This document shows positions 47,650 to 59,723 of a DNA stretch of 64,000 bases, piece after piece. The notes beneath the pieces were generated by a model, which was given only the letters and a program-made list of their open reading frames with translations, was not told the origin of the DNA and ran no database searches. The position numbers and the translations under genes were made by a program. The stretch is from Haemaphysalis longicornis (taxonomy: Eukaryota; Arthropoda; Arachnida; Ixodida; Ixodidae): assembly GCA_013339765.2 (NCBI GenBank), contig JABSTR010001672.1:156001-220000 (forward strand), read 5' to 3'. Within the stretch, counting starts at the first letter, position 1; each line of letters begins with the position of its first letter.

Positions 47650-47662
47650 TTGAAGAAACAGA

Positions 47663-47709
47663 TTTTGGTTTATCCAGCTTTCACTAGATGGCACTAGCTC
47701 TCTAGAAAG
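47663..47709 (+). repeat. Dispersed ~48-bp repeat, second copy
   Basis: Same sequence as 11825-11872 in the opposite orientation. Confidence 0.65.
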
Positions 47710-47715
47710 TGAGAG

Positions 47716-48060
47716 TTTTGTTTATTTATTTCAGTACATAGGTAACGTATTTCGAAAATAAGTAAGCTTGACCGTTTGGAGCATTTTCATGGCTCTGCAA
47801 AGCTTTTCCTGCTGGTGCACCATGGTTTTTCATGACCCGTCCGTCACGAACTAGTAAGTCACATACGAATGTTAACAGGTGAGTCCCCCTTAAACGTGAG
47901 GAGTGAAGCGTAAGTTCATGTTTCCAGGGGAACTGAAATGTGCACAGATGCAAAAAAAAAAACGCTGAAATACATATTGACGTGAAATCAAGTAAAGCAC
48001 TCTCCCGCTGACGCCATATCCGAGGGAATAAATAAATAATATCAAATTGCACGTGGTGGA
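47716..48060 (-). mobile_element. SINE-like body related to 11.87-12.16 kb
   Basis: The minus strand carries GGGGGACTCACCTG, CTAGTTCGTGACGGACG and a GTACTGAAATAAATAAAC end, shared with the 11.9 kb element. No tRNA-like head was found. Beyond 47895 the similarity ends. Confidence 0.45.
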
Positions 48061-50879
48061 CCCACACCTGTACAATAAGCGGGTCAAATGGGGGGGCTAC
48101 GGAAGATTCTCGGAGTCTACAACAGGGCCCCTCGCCAAAGCCGGTTTCATTGCAGCACACGTCGCGGCGAGCGTCGTGCTCCGTCAGCTCTCTCACCCAT
48201 GCGGCGCAGCAGTCACTGCGCTGCGCAGGCACTCAGAGGGTACGCTCAGCGGAGTTCAACTCATAGGAGATGCTTACGTTCCGCCGGAGTTGTTCCTTCT
48301 CACAGCTGCCTGGTCAAGCAGTGCGTGCCACCGTGGTGGCGTGAAGGGCGTCAGGTGTCAGGGTTCCGCGCTAGGGGAGGCCGCGCTCGTTGTTAAGCCC
48401 CAGTGCACGGTTGGGCAACAACCGGCAATTACACACGGCGAATGACTCGGCGGCGGACGCGTCACGCACAACCGCGAATAGAGACGGGACAAGAACGCCG
48501 CCCTGTGGGCGCGCGCACCCCTTTTTCTTCTACAGCAAGGAGCCACCGTATCGTATACATATCACCGCGATGAGCGACAAAGCGGAACGGACGAGCCGTT
48601 TCTCAAGGCTCGAGGAAGAGGAGGAGAAGCAGCGCTTGGACACGGTGTTGTCTCGTGAATAGAAACAATGCCTCGAAGCGGATGCGCGCGTAGACGTGTC
48701 CAACAAGGGACGTTTCACACGTCTCTGCTGCACGCTAACAGGTTTCCGTAAGCCAAGAAGAGCGTCCGAGTCGCGTGATCTGTCGGACGGGTTTAATTGA
48801 GGCGTCGTCGTCTTCCACCACTGGCCGACACTTTGCATAAACGTCATCCCACAAATTCCTCCCCGTGCGTAATGAGCTCTGCCACACCTTATTGCCGTTC
48901 CACCGCGGCCAAGGTTCGGAAAAACAAGAAGAAAAAAGAAATGGGACAATTGTAAAGGTCTCGTTAAGAGTTGCTGCGAAACTTCCGGCTCTTGTAATGT
49001 AGCGTAATTGCTGCAAAGAGCCGAGATATCCGCTGTAGCATACGCGCCCGAAGCGCGCCTGGTTATCTTCTTGTCAGTCTCTCGCTGAACCGCCTACGCT
49101 TGGGGAGCACGGGAACGCATTTTCTCGCGGCACGTCTGATGCCAGCATTGTACGTTATAAAGCTGTCACTTTTAATGCCAGCCTGGGGCCTTAATTCTGA
49201 CAATTACAACCCGAAACACCGTACGTCATCCACCAGATGGTTCCAACCCACCCCGGGCGGCAACGAAAAAAACTAATAAACAACGTCTCCGAAATCGAGA
49301 TGACAGACCTCACTAATCACGGGCCGCTTGAGCTGTTTCGCACCAGATGTCGCCTCCGAAAAGGCCCCCAAGCGAAAACGTAGAGGGAACGCATCTAGTC
49401 TGTTTGCTAGAACTCTCCAGTTGGCTCTACGCGGGGCGGATAACACTGACTCACGATAAGCCCTGGGTCGTCCAATTAAAGCGGTCAGCCCGGTCCTAAC
49501 TCCTAGTTGACAGGGACGGTTTGTTCGCGAGCGCCACAGCCACTCCAAGCGACGGGGGAGCGTCATTATCGCCTCCCAGCTGGTGTCGTGTACCCAAACC
49601 CTCTAAGTTCAGGACGAGAAGTGGAAACAAGGTCTGCGCAACGCATCGGCGCCATAGCTCTTTCCGACCGCCCGATTCCTCCCCATTAGCCGGTATAGGA
49701 CATGGTCACGAGTAGAAGTGTGAGGTGGCCAACGTCCGGACGAGAAAGGCCACCCAGGGGGATTGCAAAATTGTCCGGTCTTCCTGTCCTTCAGTCTAGG
49801 TAGTGTTTGTAACAGCCCATAGCGCTGTGAGCGATCAGCGGTCAGGGCAGGTCAACACGCATGGCCCTTTATCGGCAGTTGCCTGCAGTAGCCTGACCTT
49901 ATAGTTCACCGTATGTGTTGAAAATGCAGCTCACACACTGCTAAACTCCGCTACACTTCGATAAAACGAAATGGCTGATGGGGAAGCAATGTATATAACA
50001 AATAAGTCCTAAATTACCCGTGTGTTGTTGGTAGTACATGTATGTAGATAAAGTTTGTAAACCGAGAGCGGCTGCGAGAAAGTTGTTCATGCTCTACTCT
50101 GAACCTCATTATAACAAGGTGAGACATAGATACACCTGTAAAACCAATTTCTTGGAAACAGTGGTTTCCAAGAGAGAGAAAATAAAGTACGAGCTCTCTG
50201 CCAACGACTGCGCACGCAGTTCAGTAACACGTAAGACGCATAAGCAATGACCGACCATCTAAGTACGTACACGCAATTTTCCCCTGGGTTTCAAGCCACC
50301 CGCTATGAGGGGGATACCTCGCCTCTTAGTGTAGGGTCTCCAGACAATTAGACGAACGTACCATCACAGACATCATAGACACAGCCCCAGTTCCAAACTA
50401 CAGCCGACAAAAAGTTTTGATCGAGGGGCTGACTCAGCAAGAACATGTTACTACTATCTATCGTTCGACACGAATGATAACTGCGCGCAAAAAATACGAA
50501 CAAGAAGTAGTTTTCACTCACGGAGAAGAACGTATCTTCAGCGAAGCTAACAGTTATACCGGAGAGCCCAATTTAAGAATTTGGAGAATAGCAGCACGCG
50601 CTCAGCGACAGGAAGTTGTTACAGTTATGTATCGGCTATTCTACGCTCACGCGTCGTACGGCGCACTCACGAATTGCGAAGACTGCCGGGTGCCTCGTCG
50701 GTGCAACAATAGACGCGCAGCACGCCTCGATTAAAGCGTGCCGTAAATCCCCTTTATAACGCGGACAAACGGGTTCAAAGCAGCCGACGGCACGGAGCAT
50801 TTTAATGAACCCCCCGGAACGCTTCCTCCGACGCGATCGAGAGGACTACCGCGCGCTGCACGAAACAAGGGTGGGAGGA
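48061..50879. other. No gene recognised
   Basis: Small frames on both strands lack motifs. A 9-bp-arm hairpin (CTTGGAAAC/GTTTCCAAG) lies at about 50153-50174. Confidence 0.35.
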
Positions 50880-50903
50880 GGGGGGGGGGGGGGGGGGGGG
50901 GGG
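50880..50903. repeat. Poly(G) tract
   Basis: Run of 24 G, able to form G-quadruplex and prone to length error in sequencing. Confidence 0.9.
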
Positions 50904-51569
50904 ACGCAATGGGCCTACCACCGTCCTCCCCCTCCCTTTGTCTCTCTCGTGAGGTTCGGCGGCTGAGCCGGAAGTGTGAAGAGCTCACTCGAGCGCGCAG
51001 TTCAGAGCCACTCCAGTCGACCCCGGGCCATAGGCCAGAAAAGCGGACGAGAGAGCGGTGGGACGGCGGATAAGTACAGGAGCCCCTGACGTCACACCGG
51101 GTAGGGGGACAGGGAAGAGAGGTCAAGGGTCGAGCGCCAGACAGCGGCTCGGGGTGCCGGTTTTCCCACCATCCAAGTGCCAATTGATCCCCTTGTTTTT
51201 CTCTCTACATCGTTTACTGTTTTTCCCTTTAGAGGAAACTTCCGAGAGGAGTTTGGCCGTCCTTCATCGCCTAATGAGAACAACAGACGCAGGTCCCCTT
51301 CCTGCGCGTCTCCTCCACTGTCGCATGGGGACAAAAGGAGCGGATAAAGGCGAAGCCCAAAGGGGAACAGGATTACGGGATTGGAGAACAAGCAATACCG
51401 GCTAGTGATAGAGGTGAGGGAAAAAATGAGGCCTGGGACACGTCATCAAGTGGGAGAGAAATTTGCAAGCATCCGGGGGATTGGGAAGCGTAAGGTCCGC
51501 GAATGCCAAACACGTCTCCAAACGAGGAGCGCTCCTTGAACTAAACGTCGAGTTTACGAAGTTGACGAT
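50904..51569. other. No gene recognised
   Basis: CpG-rich. One TGACGTCA word lies at about 51087. No exon is demonstrable. Confidence 0.35.
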
Positions 51570-53344
51570 TTAAAGGGGTCCTGAAATACCTTCCGCCGAT
51601 GCATGGATGTACATGTAACCAAATAAGACAATGTATTAGCAATCGCCTCCCGCAAGAATTTTGTTAAAGCGATGAGTATTAGCTGAGAAATCGTAAATCA
51701 AAAACCGCACATTATCGTCGCGCCGCGTTTCCTCCTCTTTTCAACTGTTGACGGCGCGCGAGCACTCCCTCCCATGATGCTGCGCTAGTCAGCGGTGACG
51801 TACTTCCGCATTACGCTCCTCCGACTGCCGTCTGCTACGGGCAAGTTTTGTTGACACCATGAATTCCGCACTCCGCTCAAGGATGGATAAGCGAACGAAA
51901 AATCCGGCCGCATGTGTGCGGTGGCCTGGCCTTGCCCTTTCGCGGTGTGCGTTGCTGCAGTGCAGCACGTGACTTTTAATCGGCGGCGAACTCGCAGCCG
52001 CTGGGGAGGATCTTGCGCTCGGTCCCTTTCATGCACCGCGCACTGTTTATCCAAAAAGCGCCGTATCAGATGTGGGCCCGCTGGTGCCGGGTCTTATTTT
52101 GCGGTGGTGGTAATTCCTGCCGGCGCCATGTGAAAAAGACATTTTAAACCGATACAGAACCCGTGCACAAAACGCTTCAATCATGTGACCAGTTCAGCTT
52201 GGGGTGACGCGTGGTGGAGAGCGGCAACATTGGCAAAACATGCTCCGGCGCGGCTCTGAGCTTTCTAGCGCTGGAGTGAGCGCCTTTCTTTGACGATCTC
52301 AAACATCGGTTGCCTTGGCAACCAGGCACAAACCGCCCCAGAGGTCAGTTACGGTTGCGTGATCCCGGTTCAGCTCGGGGCCCCACCTCGCGACATGTGG
52401 GCACTGCAGACGTACCACTCACTCTCATTAGGAAGTGTGAGATGCGTTTGGCATTACAGGAGGCGATGGTGTGTGTGTTGTGGACGCCTTTGTTTCGCGA
52501 TTAAATGCGGCGTTGTGCTTCTGCGGGTGGATAGTGCTTCCCATGGTCTGGATTATCTTTCTCGAGCGACGTACGACTCAACCTCGCATGGGGTATGTGC
52601 AGTGTGCGTGGCTAAAAGCCATCTCGGCTTGCGCGCCAGAGTTAAGTGACTTGCTGTTCGTCCCCGCAAACCGCGCGCGAGGTGAGTGCCGAATTTACGA
52701 CGGGCAGGAGGAGGCAACCCATCGTCTGTCAATCGCGGTTCAGACTTGCAACGCATGTTGTGACGTTGGGTTCGTTCGAAACGCATCTCTGGATTGTTTT
52801 GAAGTGGAAAAAAATGTATCCGTCAAACCCGGGCATTCGGCTCAGGGCGTTCTCTGCGATTGCACGAAAGAAGTGCCACGGGGCTTCAACGCTTTCTTTA
52901 TGGAACGTACTCCGGTAAGAGAATATCCATGTCGTGTTATGGCCGTGTTGCATTCAATACGAACGGTTAAGCGTTTGTTTACACTTGTTTCGTTTGTCGT
53001 AAAATGTCCAAGCACTCCGGCACTACGCTGGCAGATCAGCCGGCGAGTCGACGCTGAGCAGACGACTCATCTCTTTGCCGGAAGTGCGTGAAAAAGCCGC
53101 CCAATAGCAGGATGTCTAGCTCATGACGAACATCGGGGAATCGATGATGTAGACATGTGAAGATGGCGGCGTCCAAAAACACGAAGGAAAGGGTGAGAAA
53201 AAAGCGACAAACTTTGCAACAAAAGTGTGAGCTTTCCGCTGCGCGTAAAAGAGTAATACTTGGCCCAGATGACCTTGACGACCCAATCTAACGATTGCGC
53301 TACTTCATTTAGTGTGCTCAAAATGCCTTTCAGGGCCCCTTTAA
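51570..53344 (+). mobile_element. 1.77-kb TTAA-flanked non-autonomous DNA element
   Basis: TTAA lies at 51570-51573 and 53341-53344. Inside, the left end reads AGGGGTCCTGAAATACC and the inverted right end AGGGGCCCTGAAAGGC, a 13-bp terminal repeat with one mismatch. The interior contains a 206-codon frame (52471-53091, plus) with several Cys and His residues. I see no DDE or THAP signature, so I do not call it a transposase. TTAA targets are used by piggyBac and Kolobok elements. AGGG ends differ from the CCC ends of classical piggyBac, so a Kolobok-like origin is the better guess. Confidence 0.6.
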
Positions 53345-54051
53345 GGAACACATACGAATCCCCTCCACGGTTGTCCGTAGGCGTAACGCTTTATAGATTT
53401 CACGAGGGTCCCGATTTAACGCATTCATTCGAGGGTCCCTTTGACAATTCACACATTCCTTCCATCATTATCATCTTACTCATCATCATCATCATCTCGT
53501 TCATGTCCACCTCTCCAGTTCCCCCAATTGATCCGCTCTAGCGACGCCGGTGTGCATTATTTGCCTGTGAATTTTCTATTTTCGTTCTGCCATGGCTTTA
53601 ATGCCTCCCTCTACTTGTCGTCCCGACCGTGACGTTCCACCGGTTGTCGGCTCAGCACGAAACCGCCGGTGTTTTAACATAGCGAAAAGCAGCAATACAA
53701 GCGTAATTTCCGTGCCGGTCGTAACTCCGGTGACGGATCCAAACTGTCATGCGTCGAAACGTATCGACCAGTGTGGCGCACCGACATTTTTTGCCATCGT
53801 GCCTACGAGTATACACACCGCGGTGTAAATGTGATCAAACTGTCATTGGAGCCCACATTACAATTTCGGGGGTTGCAGTTTGAGGTACAGCGAATCGCTA
53901 CCACACGAATTATAATTTTGTTTCGATGATAAGATAAAGACGCGTGGCACTTTTCTTTTGTCGTATGTTTTATTATTCTTACCCCCTTCCCGGCACACCT
54001 GTTCTCGCCTCTTTTCCCCACCATTTGCATGCTCGCTGAACTTCCTGTGAT
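53345..54051. other. No gene recognised; (CAT)n-like patch
   Basis: A (CAT)n-like stretch lies at 53464-53493. Otherwise nothing identifiable. Confidence 0.4.
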
Positions 54052-54480
54052 GTAGTAGTAGTAGTAGTAGTAGTAGTTAGTAGTAACTTTATTTGGCCCA
54101 AAAGTTGTGGTGATTGCACCCCGGAGCTGTTCGCTCAGTCATCTAGACAGCGGGGCTCCCGGTGTTTTGGGAGCTCGGTGTCTTCAGCCAACTGAGCGAG
54201 GGCTTCTTGCACGTGGGGAGCTGGGCTAGAGATGGCAGCCTCCCACTCTGTTAAGGATGATATGTTATGAAGGATGGGATGATTTCTTCTACGTGATGCG
54301 GGTATTAATGAACATGACCAAAGTGATGCCTCGTTCCACAGAACAGAAGGGGCAAGCGTCCTTATATCCGCTAGGGTATATGATGGACATGAGATGTGGA
54401 GTGGGGAATGATAATGTTTGGAGCTGCCTGAGAAGAACTGCATGCCTTCGACTGAGCGATGGATGCGGTGGTGGTCCTGT
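54052..54480 (-). mobile_element. 5'-truncated non-LTR retrotransposon 3' end with (TAC)n tail
   Basis: The minus strand reads SSLTEWEAAISSPAPHVQEA and LAQLAEDTELPKH before a stop at about 54137, the usual WEAAL... LINE terminus. One frame over, ACPFCSVERGITL supplies the CxxC of the knuckle, so it is frameshifted. The 3' UTR ends CCAAATAAAGTTACTACTAA and a (TAC)n run (54052-54076). The trinucleotide tail differs from the (CT)n tails at 6.2, 22.6 and 35.2 kb, so this is a different family. Confidence 0.75.
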
Positions 54481-55393
54481 GATGTCACTCTACTTCAAGG
54501 CGAAAATGTGCTGTCCCGCCAATTCCTGGCACCCCCCCCCCCTTATTTTTTTCGCACGTTGACGAACAAACCTGATTACATCCTCCGTGCTTCGGCACAC
54601 CCTCTCCCTTCGGCCACCTCCTTGTCTCGCGCGCTTCATATTTTGACACAAGATGGGGTATTGCCCCCGCAAAAAACGTTTTCCTGCAATACATTTCCGC
54701 TTAGATGTGAAGCCGGCTTTAAAAAGATCGGTGTCTGCTTGGTTTTTGCAAGCTGGCTTTCCCACATTATGTGTTGCGAGTGAAGCCTGCTCACAAAGAA
54801 AGAATACGGAAATGGTCGGGAAGGCGGCGACAGGAGGCCACCGACGAGGATCCGGCCACGGCGCCCGTCTGGAGCGACCGCCACATTCGGTGTTCACATT
54901 TGCATGCGACACTATCGACGGCGACGACGTCTCGTTTCTTTGCTCGTTATTGACTTTCGCTTGGAACGTGATTTCACGGGAGCTTCAGTCTCGACGTAGC
55001 ACAGTATCCGTGTGCTATGGCAGGATATGACGTCAGAAACTCTCGCCTCCTCCTTCCGCGTCAAGAGCGACGGCGCGACGGCGGCGACAAAAATTGGTGG
55101 GGATCACTCGTTCTTGTCGTGAGACGAAAGCGATGCCGGGCGACCACAGCGGCAGAAATCGCGTCACTTTTGCTGCTTTCGGTCGCTCCAGTCGCAAGTG
55201 TGAACGGGCCTTAAACGCGATGCCCGTAGGGAGGCGGAAAACGCAAGACGTCGGCGTGGGTATACAATCCCGTTGAACGCTTCATCCGCGCAATGCCGCG
55301 ATTTTGAGCAATAGTGTGGCCAACCGACTTCGCACAAGCAGCTCAGCTGTTATCCACTTTTACATCAGAGTGGAATTACACTATTTTTTTTTT
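54481..55393. other. No gene; dispersed repeat fragment at 54690-54780
   Basis: TGTGAAGCCGGCTTTAAAAA and GCAAGCTGGCTTTCCCACAT parallel 38200-38305. A TGACGTCA word lies at about 55027. The rest has no recognisable content. Confidence 0.4.
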
Positions 55394-55548
55394 CACCGCT
55401 TAGCAAATCCCTACCGCGTTATGACAGCAGTCTCGACCAGCTACTCAAGCGAATGAGCTTGCAGCTGGCTTTTGTTTGTGAAAATGGCATTTAAAGGGTC
55501 CATGAAGAGAAAATACAACTGTGTTTAATTTTGAAGAGTTAGACTTAG
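55394..55548 (+). repeat. ~150-bp direct repeat carrying a MITE left end, copy 1
   Basis: It begins CACCGCTTAGCAAATCCCTA and runs through ACCAGCTACTCAAGCGAATG into TTAAAGGGTCCATGAAGAG. Copy 2 begins exactly 1,000 bases later. Here the MITE is cut off after about 55 bases. Confidence 0.9.
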
Positions 55549-56393
55549 GATCACTTCAGCACGGGGTAGTGAACCTCCGCCACTGAGTGAAAGAGTCCTA
55601 CATTGTGCGATCGTTAAGAAACACCCGTTCCGCGACGTGAGCAAACACAACCATCCCCAGCTACGATTAACCGACTCGGTTGCGCAAGCCTAAACAGCGG
55701 ACGAGAATTACACGCAAGCGGTGTAATTAAACTAATCGCGCGGCGATCAAGCTAAGCGGCGGTGCGTACGGCGGTAGCATACCGCAGAAGCACACGTCTC
55801 CTCAACGCCTGCGCAGCATACGTAATGGCTGCTGGCTAAGTGTCGCAGTGTGAACAACGCTCATCCCGTCATAATTGTCCTTTTTTTAATGAACTGCGAG
55901 AGGACAACAAAATTAATGGATGGAATTCCGACGTGCGGATGAATAGTAGATCATCCACTTTTAATTTTAATTTGCCTTCTCTATTATATTCCTCACATTA
56001 GTTTTTATTACCCTGGCAGCTTCTTGTCTTTTTTTTGTCAATTTTGCCTGCATTCTCTAAGAATCTCAAGTAGGTGAACCTGCTTTTCTAGAGAACTGGT
56101 CGGCAACTAAAATTAACTTAAAAACTGCGCAAAACATTCAGCGCGCACCCAGACGAAAGTATATTATAGGATAGATCGTGGGATAGCACGAACGCATCCG
56201 CAAAATGTCTAATGAGCCATGGCTGTGTCGTATACGTTCATAACAATTGCAGAAAGTGTTCTCAAAACAGCAGAGAGGCACTGCTGCGAGAGGTGTATTC
56301 ACATGCGAAGGCACAAAATTAAACTGCGAAGTATTCTATTTGTGTTATCAGATGGCTTACTGGGAGAACGAAAGGCGAACGAACACCGCTTAA
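55549..56393. other. No gene recognised
   Basis: Plain sequence between the two copies of the 150-bp repeat. Confidence 0.4.
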
Positions 56394-56535
56394 CAAATCC
56401 CTACCGCGTTATGACAGCAGTCTCGACCAGCTACTCAAGCGAATGAGCTTGCATCTGGCTCTTGTTTGTAAAAATGGCCTTTAAAGGGTCCATGAAGAAA
56501 AATACAACTTTGTTTAACTTTAAAGAGTTAGACTT
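56394..56535 (+). repeat. ~150-bp direct repeat carrying a MITE left end, copy 2
   Basis: Close match to copy 1 (about ten differences by eye). It overlaps the complete MITE that starts at 56481. A 20-bp tandem duplication (TTAACTTTAAAGAGTTAGAC twice) follows at about 56515-56554. Confidence 0.9.
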
Positions 56536-56986
56536 AACTTTAAAGAGTTAGACTTTCATACCTCACTCAGCTCCATTCCGTCCACGAAAGACGCTTTTTA
56601 ACCGATGAAAACGCAAGAAATACTTAAGGACTTAAGTTACCGGCGCGAGTGACGTCATATGGGCCAGCACTAAAAGCATAATTTTCAGTGGGTTAGGTGC
56701 ACGTTAGCATTCAAGTGATTCGATCAAACGGAACTAGCGGCCCCACTACAATCGTCCAGTCCTGGCGATTGATTAGTTCAGCCGCCGTCAATCGCCCGAA
56801 CAAGATTCTGTGACGCCATAGACAAGTTGCTGGAAACGGGCAGGCGAGTCGCCACAGCTCCACACGTTTTTTTTAATATCTCCGTTATTTTTTGGAAGTT
56901 TGCGATGAAATTGGTATAATTTTTATCAGGACAAAGCAGCCTTTCTAATGAACCAAACATGTATTTTGTCTTCATGGCTCCTTTAA
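56481..56986 (+). mobile_element. Complete TTAA-flanked MITE, ~500 bp
   Basis: TTAA at 56481-56484 and 56983-56986 bracket the element. The left end reads AGGGTCCATGAAGAAAAATA and the inverted right end AGGAGCCATGAAGACAAAAT, an imperfect inverted repeat of about 25 bases. The interior has TGACGTCATATGGGCCAGCA and no coding capacity. Related ends or pieces occur at 13094, 13965, 19330, 51574 and 55491. Confidence 0.8.
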
Positions 56987-59042
56987 AAAAAGAGAAGCCA
57001 AAACCAGTTGTCCGCACATTTGTCTCATTAGCCTGTAGTGAAAGTATTTAGTGCACGTAGTCCCTGTTCTGAGTTTTTCCGGCCACTTTAAGCTTCACTT
57101 TTATGGCGAAGGAGTGCGTTTTTGTGGGTGCATTTCCTTACAGCGCCATTACATTTCTTCATTCAGCAAGCACCATTCGCCAACGATATACGGCACACTG
57201 CCGGCAAAACGAATTCGATTTATTCAAAGTGTCGCTTTATTCGAAGTTTCTTTGACAGACAGCACATCATCAACGCTTTGAATGAAGTACCTTTTATAAC
57301 GAAGTAAGCTTCCTGTCCCGAAGACCTTGTGACAACGATTATTTATGGCTCGCAAGTCCCCCGATCGCCTGCTGATAACCATGGCGTTACCAAACGCAGG
57401 AATCCCACCACAACAAGAAAAGAAGCCAACTTGTTTTCGCTTCATCAAAGCGAGTGTAATCCCCTGCGTACGCCACATAAAAAAAAAAGGGTGAAAAGTT
57501 ACACAAGTCGGAATGAGTCTCGCAAGCGCCGATATGGGCAGCCAATCCACGGCCAAGAAGTACGGACGCCGGGCCAACACAGGCGCTGCAGAAGCTGAAG
57601 CAGCAGTCCACGAACTTGGCAGAGAGAGTTATACGCGGACGCACAGCAACACCCCCTTGACAAGGTGAAAGCCTACTCACCAGTAAACTACCTCCGGTTT
57701 TCTTGTAAGCTAAACAGTAAGTTTGACCTCACAGTGGTGGCAATGTTTTTCCTATCTCGGCTACTAGAACAGCGAAAAGGTTATCGTTAATCACTCCTAC
57801 CACAAAAATGCTGTGTGGAGGCCCGCTCGTTATCTGAAAGGAGTTGCTGTGCATAGCCGGCAAAATTATGCACCGCGGCTCGCACGCCGTCAGAAACGAA
57901 AGGGTGAACGCGAAAGCGAAACAAACATAAGGCGTCGCGTCGTGGGAACAAAAAAAAAAAAAAAAAAAAGCACCACCTCGACGGGGCTAACAGCACTACC
58001 GCCACAGGCGAGTGCGAGAGACAGGCGGCGGGGTTTTCTGGGGTATTCTTCATTTTCTATGCGCACGCTTTGGATCACCTGAGGCCGGGCGCGTTGGCTG
58101 CTTATGGCGCGCGCTGCCGTGCTCAGTGAAAGCGTAAGTGATATATGCACCTCGGTTCGTAAGCGAGCGAGGGAGGGAGTCGGTCTTTTCCGCGAAACAC
58201 TCCGGCGCCGTCATCACATCGTGAGGGCGAGAAAATATGAAAAGAAAATTGGCGGCGAAGGGTTGCTTCGGGGAGAGCGGCTCCGCGGTGGCGCGATTCG
58301 AGCGAAGGCGCCGGTTGGCTGCGTTTCGTTTAGAAAGCATGTCGCAGTAGCGCCTGAATGTTTACGCAAGCGCTGACTGTTCAGTAAACGAATCGAGGCG
58401 GAAAACACGGAACACTCTTGCCGCAAGCTTTCTGCCGCAGCAAGGTGGATCGCTTTTTTAACAGCGGAGATGTTGTCGGTGGAGGCATTCAAGAGGCGAA
58501 ATGTGGCAACGCGGTGAGAGGGAACAGTTTAGCGAGAAAGAGAGCAAGCGCCAAGAACACATGCGGCGCATTAGAAGAATGCTTGAACGAGACTCTTATA
58601 CAGGCAAAACATTTCTAATTTTATATACCAAATCTGGCGGCAGTGTTTATGCTTGTCAACATTGTTGAGCAAAAAGAAAATATTAAGCTTATTTAATGTA
58701 AGACATAAGTGATGTCTGCATTGTTCCTTTAATTAAAAACTCATGGATGCTAGATTTTTGGGTACTCGATAGCAAATAAAAAATAGCGTGGGTGCCCGAT
58801 AGCAAATAAAAAAAATACGCCATGAAAAACGAAAAGCGCTCGAGGAGTTCTCTCGTAGCAGTTTCCCAAGTTCAAAAGTAACAAAAGGTTCCGGTAGATG
58901 GCGCGAGCGGTGGAACACGGCAAGAATGAATTGGCGTGACCGGGAATTGGTTCTATGAAGCTTATCCTTGCGATAAGGGAACGCCAGGCAGCTGCGCTGT
59001 TGACATCAGATATCGCGCCGTTAAGTTAGTGAAGCTGAGCTC
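56987..59042. other. No gene; dispersed repeat at 57211-57338; poly-A at 57950-57968
   Basis: 57211-57338 is the second copy of the repeat at 44992-45130. Small frames elsewhere carry no recognised motif. Confidence 0.4.
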
Positions 59043-59064
59043 TTTTTTTTTTTTTTTTTTTTTT
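59043..59064. repeat. Poly(T) tract
   Basis: Run of 22 T immediately before the foldback at 59079. Confidence 0.9.
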
Positions 59065-59078
59065 GAAGTGGATATTTT

Positions 59079-59196
59079 GCCGGCTGTCGGCATTTTGTTC
59101 TCACGTCAGTTTTGCCGGCACAACGGTGGCGCTGCCGCCTTCACAACTAGCAAAGTGCCGGCAAAATTACCGGAGCAGAAAATGCCGGCAGCCGGC
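59079..59196. repeat. Foldback hairpin with GCCGGC-rich ~42-bp arms
   Basis: The left arm 59079-59121 (GCCGGCTGTCGGCATTTT ... TTTTGCCGGCAC) pairs with 59155-59196 (GTGCCGGCAAAA ... AAAATGCCGGCAGCCGGC) around a 33-base spacer. About 35 of 43 positions pair. Partial relatives (AATGCCGGCTGCCGG) occur at about 62461. Confidence 0.8.
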
Positions 59197-59723
59197 ATTA
59201 TTCGACTGTTGTGAGTTATGCAAGAAACCGGCAATTTATGGTCCAGTTAATTCTGCCGGAAGATAAAATGTTTTACGGAAAGCGAATGCACTGCCCTGCG
59301 TGGATACATGTCCGGCAGTAGAGCCACTAAATAAGTTCATCTAGTGGCTAGGTAGGACCTCCCGCGCCCTGGACACATAGACGGCTGCTAGCGGATGCCC
59401 ACACTGCCTCGTTACATTGCGCAGGTGCGTTCGACATAGCCTCCAGCAGGGGCCACATACATCTCTACGGGCGAAAGTACCTGCTCGACAAAATTTGATT
59501 AATTATGCCGACAGTTTTTACGCCTGTTAATTATGCCGACCACTGATCACGCCGAAGGACTGTCAAATGGCTAGCTGGTACTTGTTCTCAGCGCGTGTCC
59601 TGTCCCCCTTTTTTTTCTAAGTACGTCGTCGTTGCGCTATTTTTCCATCATGAACTGATCACGCCGACACAGTCAACACTACGGTGGGTCCGCCATCGCA
59701 AAGGGTGCCGGCATTACAATTCA
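59197..59723. other. No gene recognised
   Basis: Small hairpin AGCCACTA/TAGTGGCT near 59324-59350. Nothing else. Confidence 0.4.

Noticed and set aside
52471..53091. 206-codon frame inside the TTAA element as a transposase
   Set aside because: Cys and His residues are present, but I see no DDE triad spacing or THAP pattern. Not called as CDS.
54690..54780. Conserved peptide (KxGFTxKxKCI) shared with 38200-38305 on the minus strand
   Set aside because: Both lie in a dispersed repeat, and the frames end at once on both sides.
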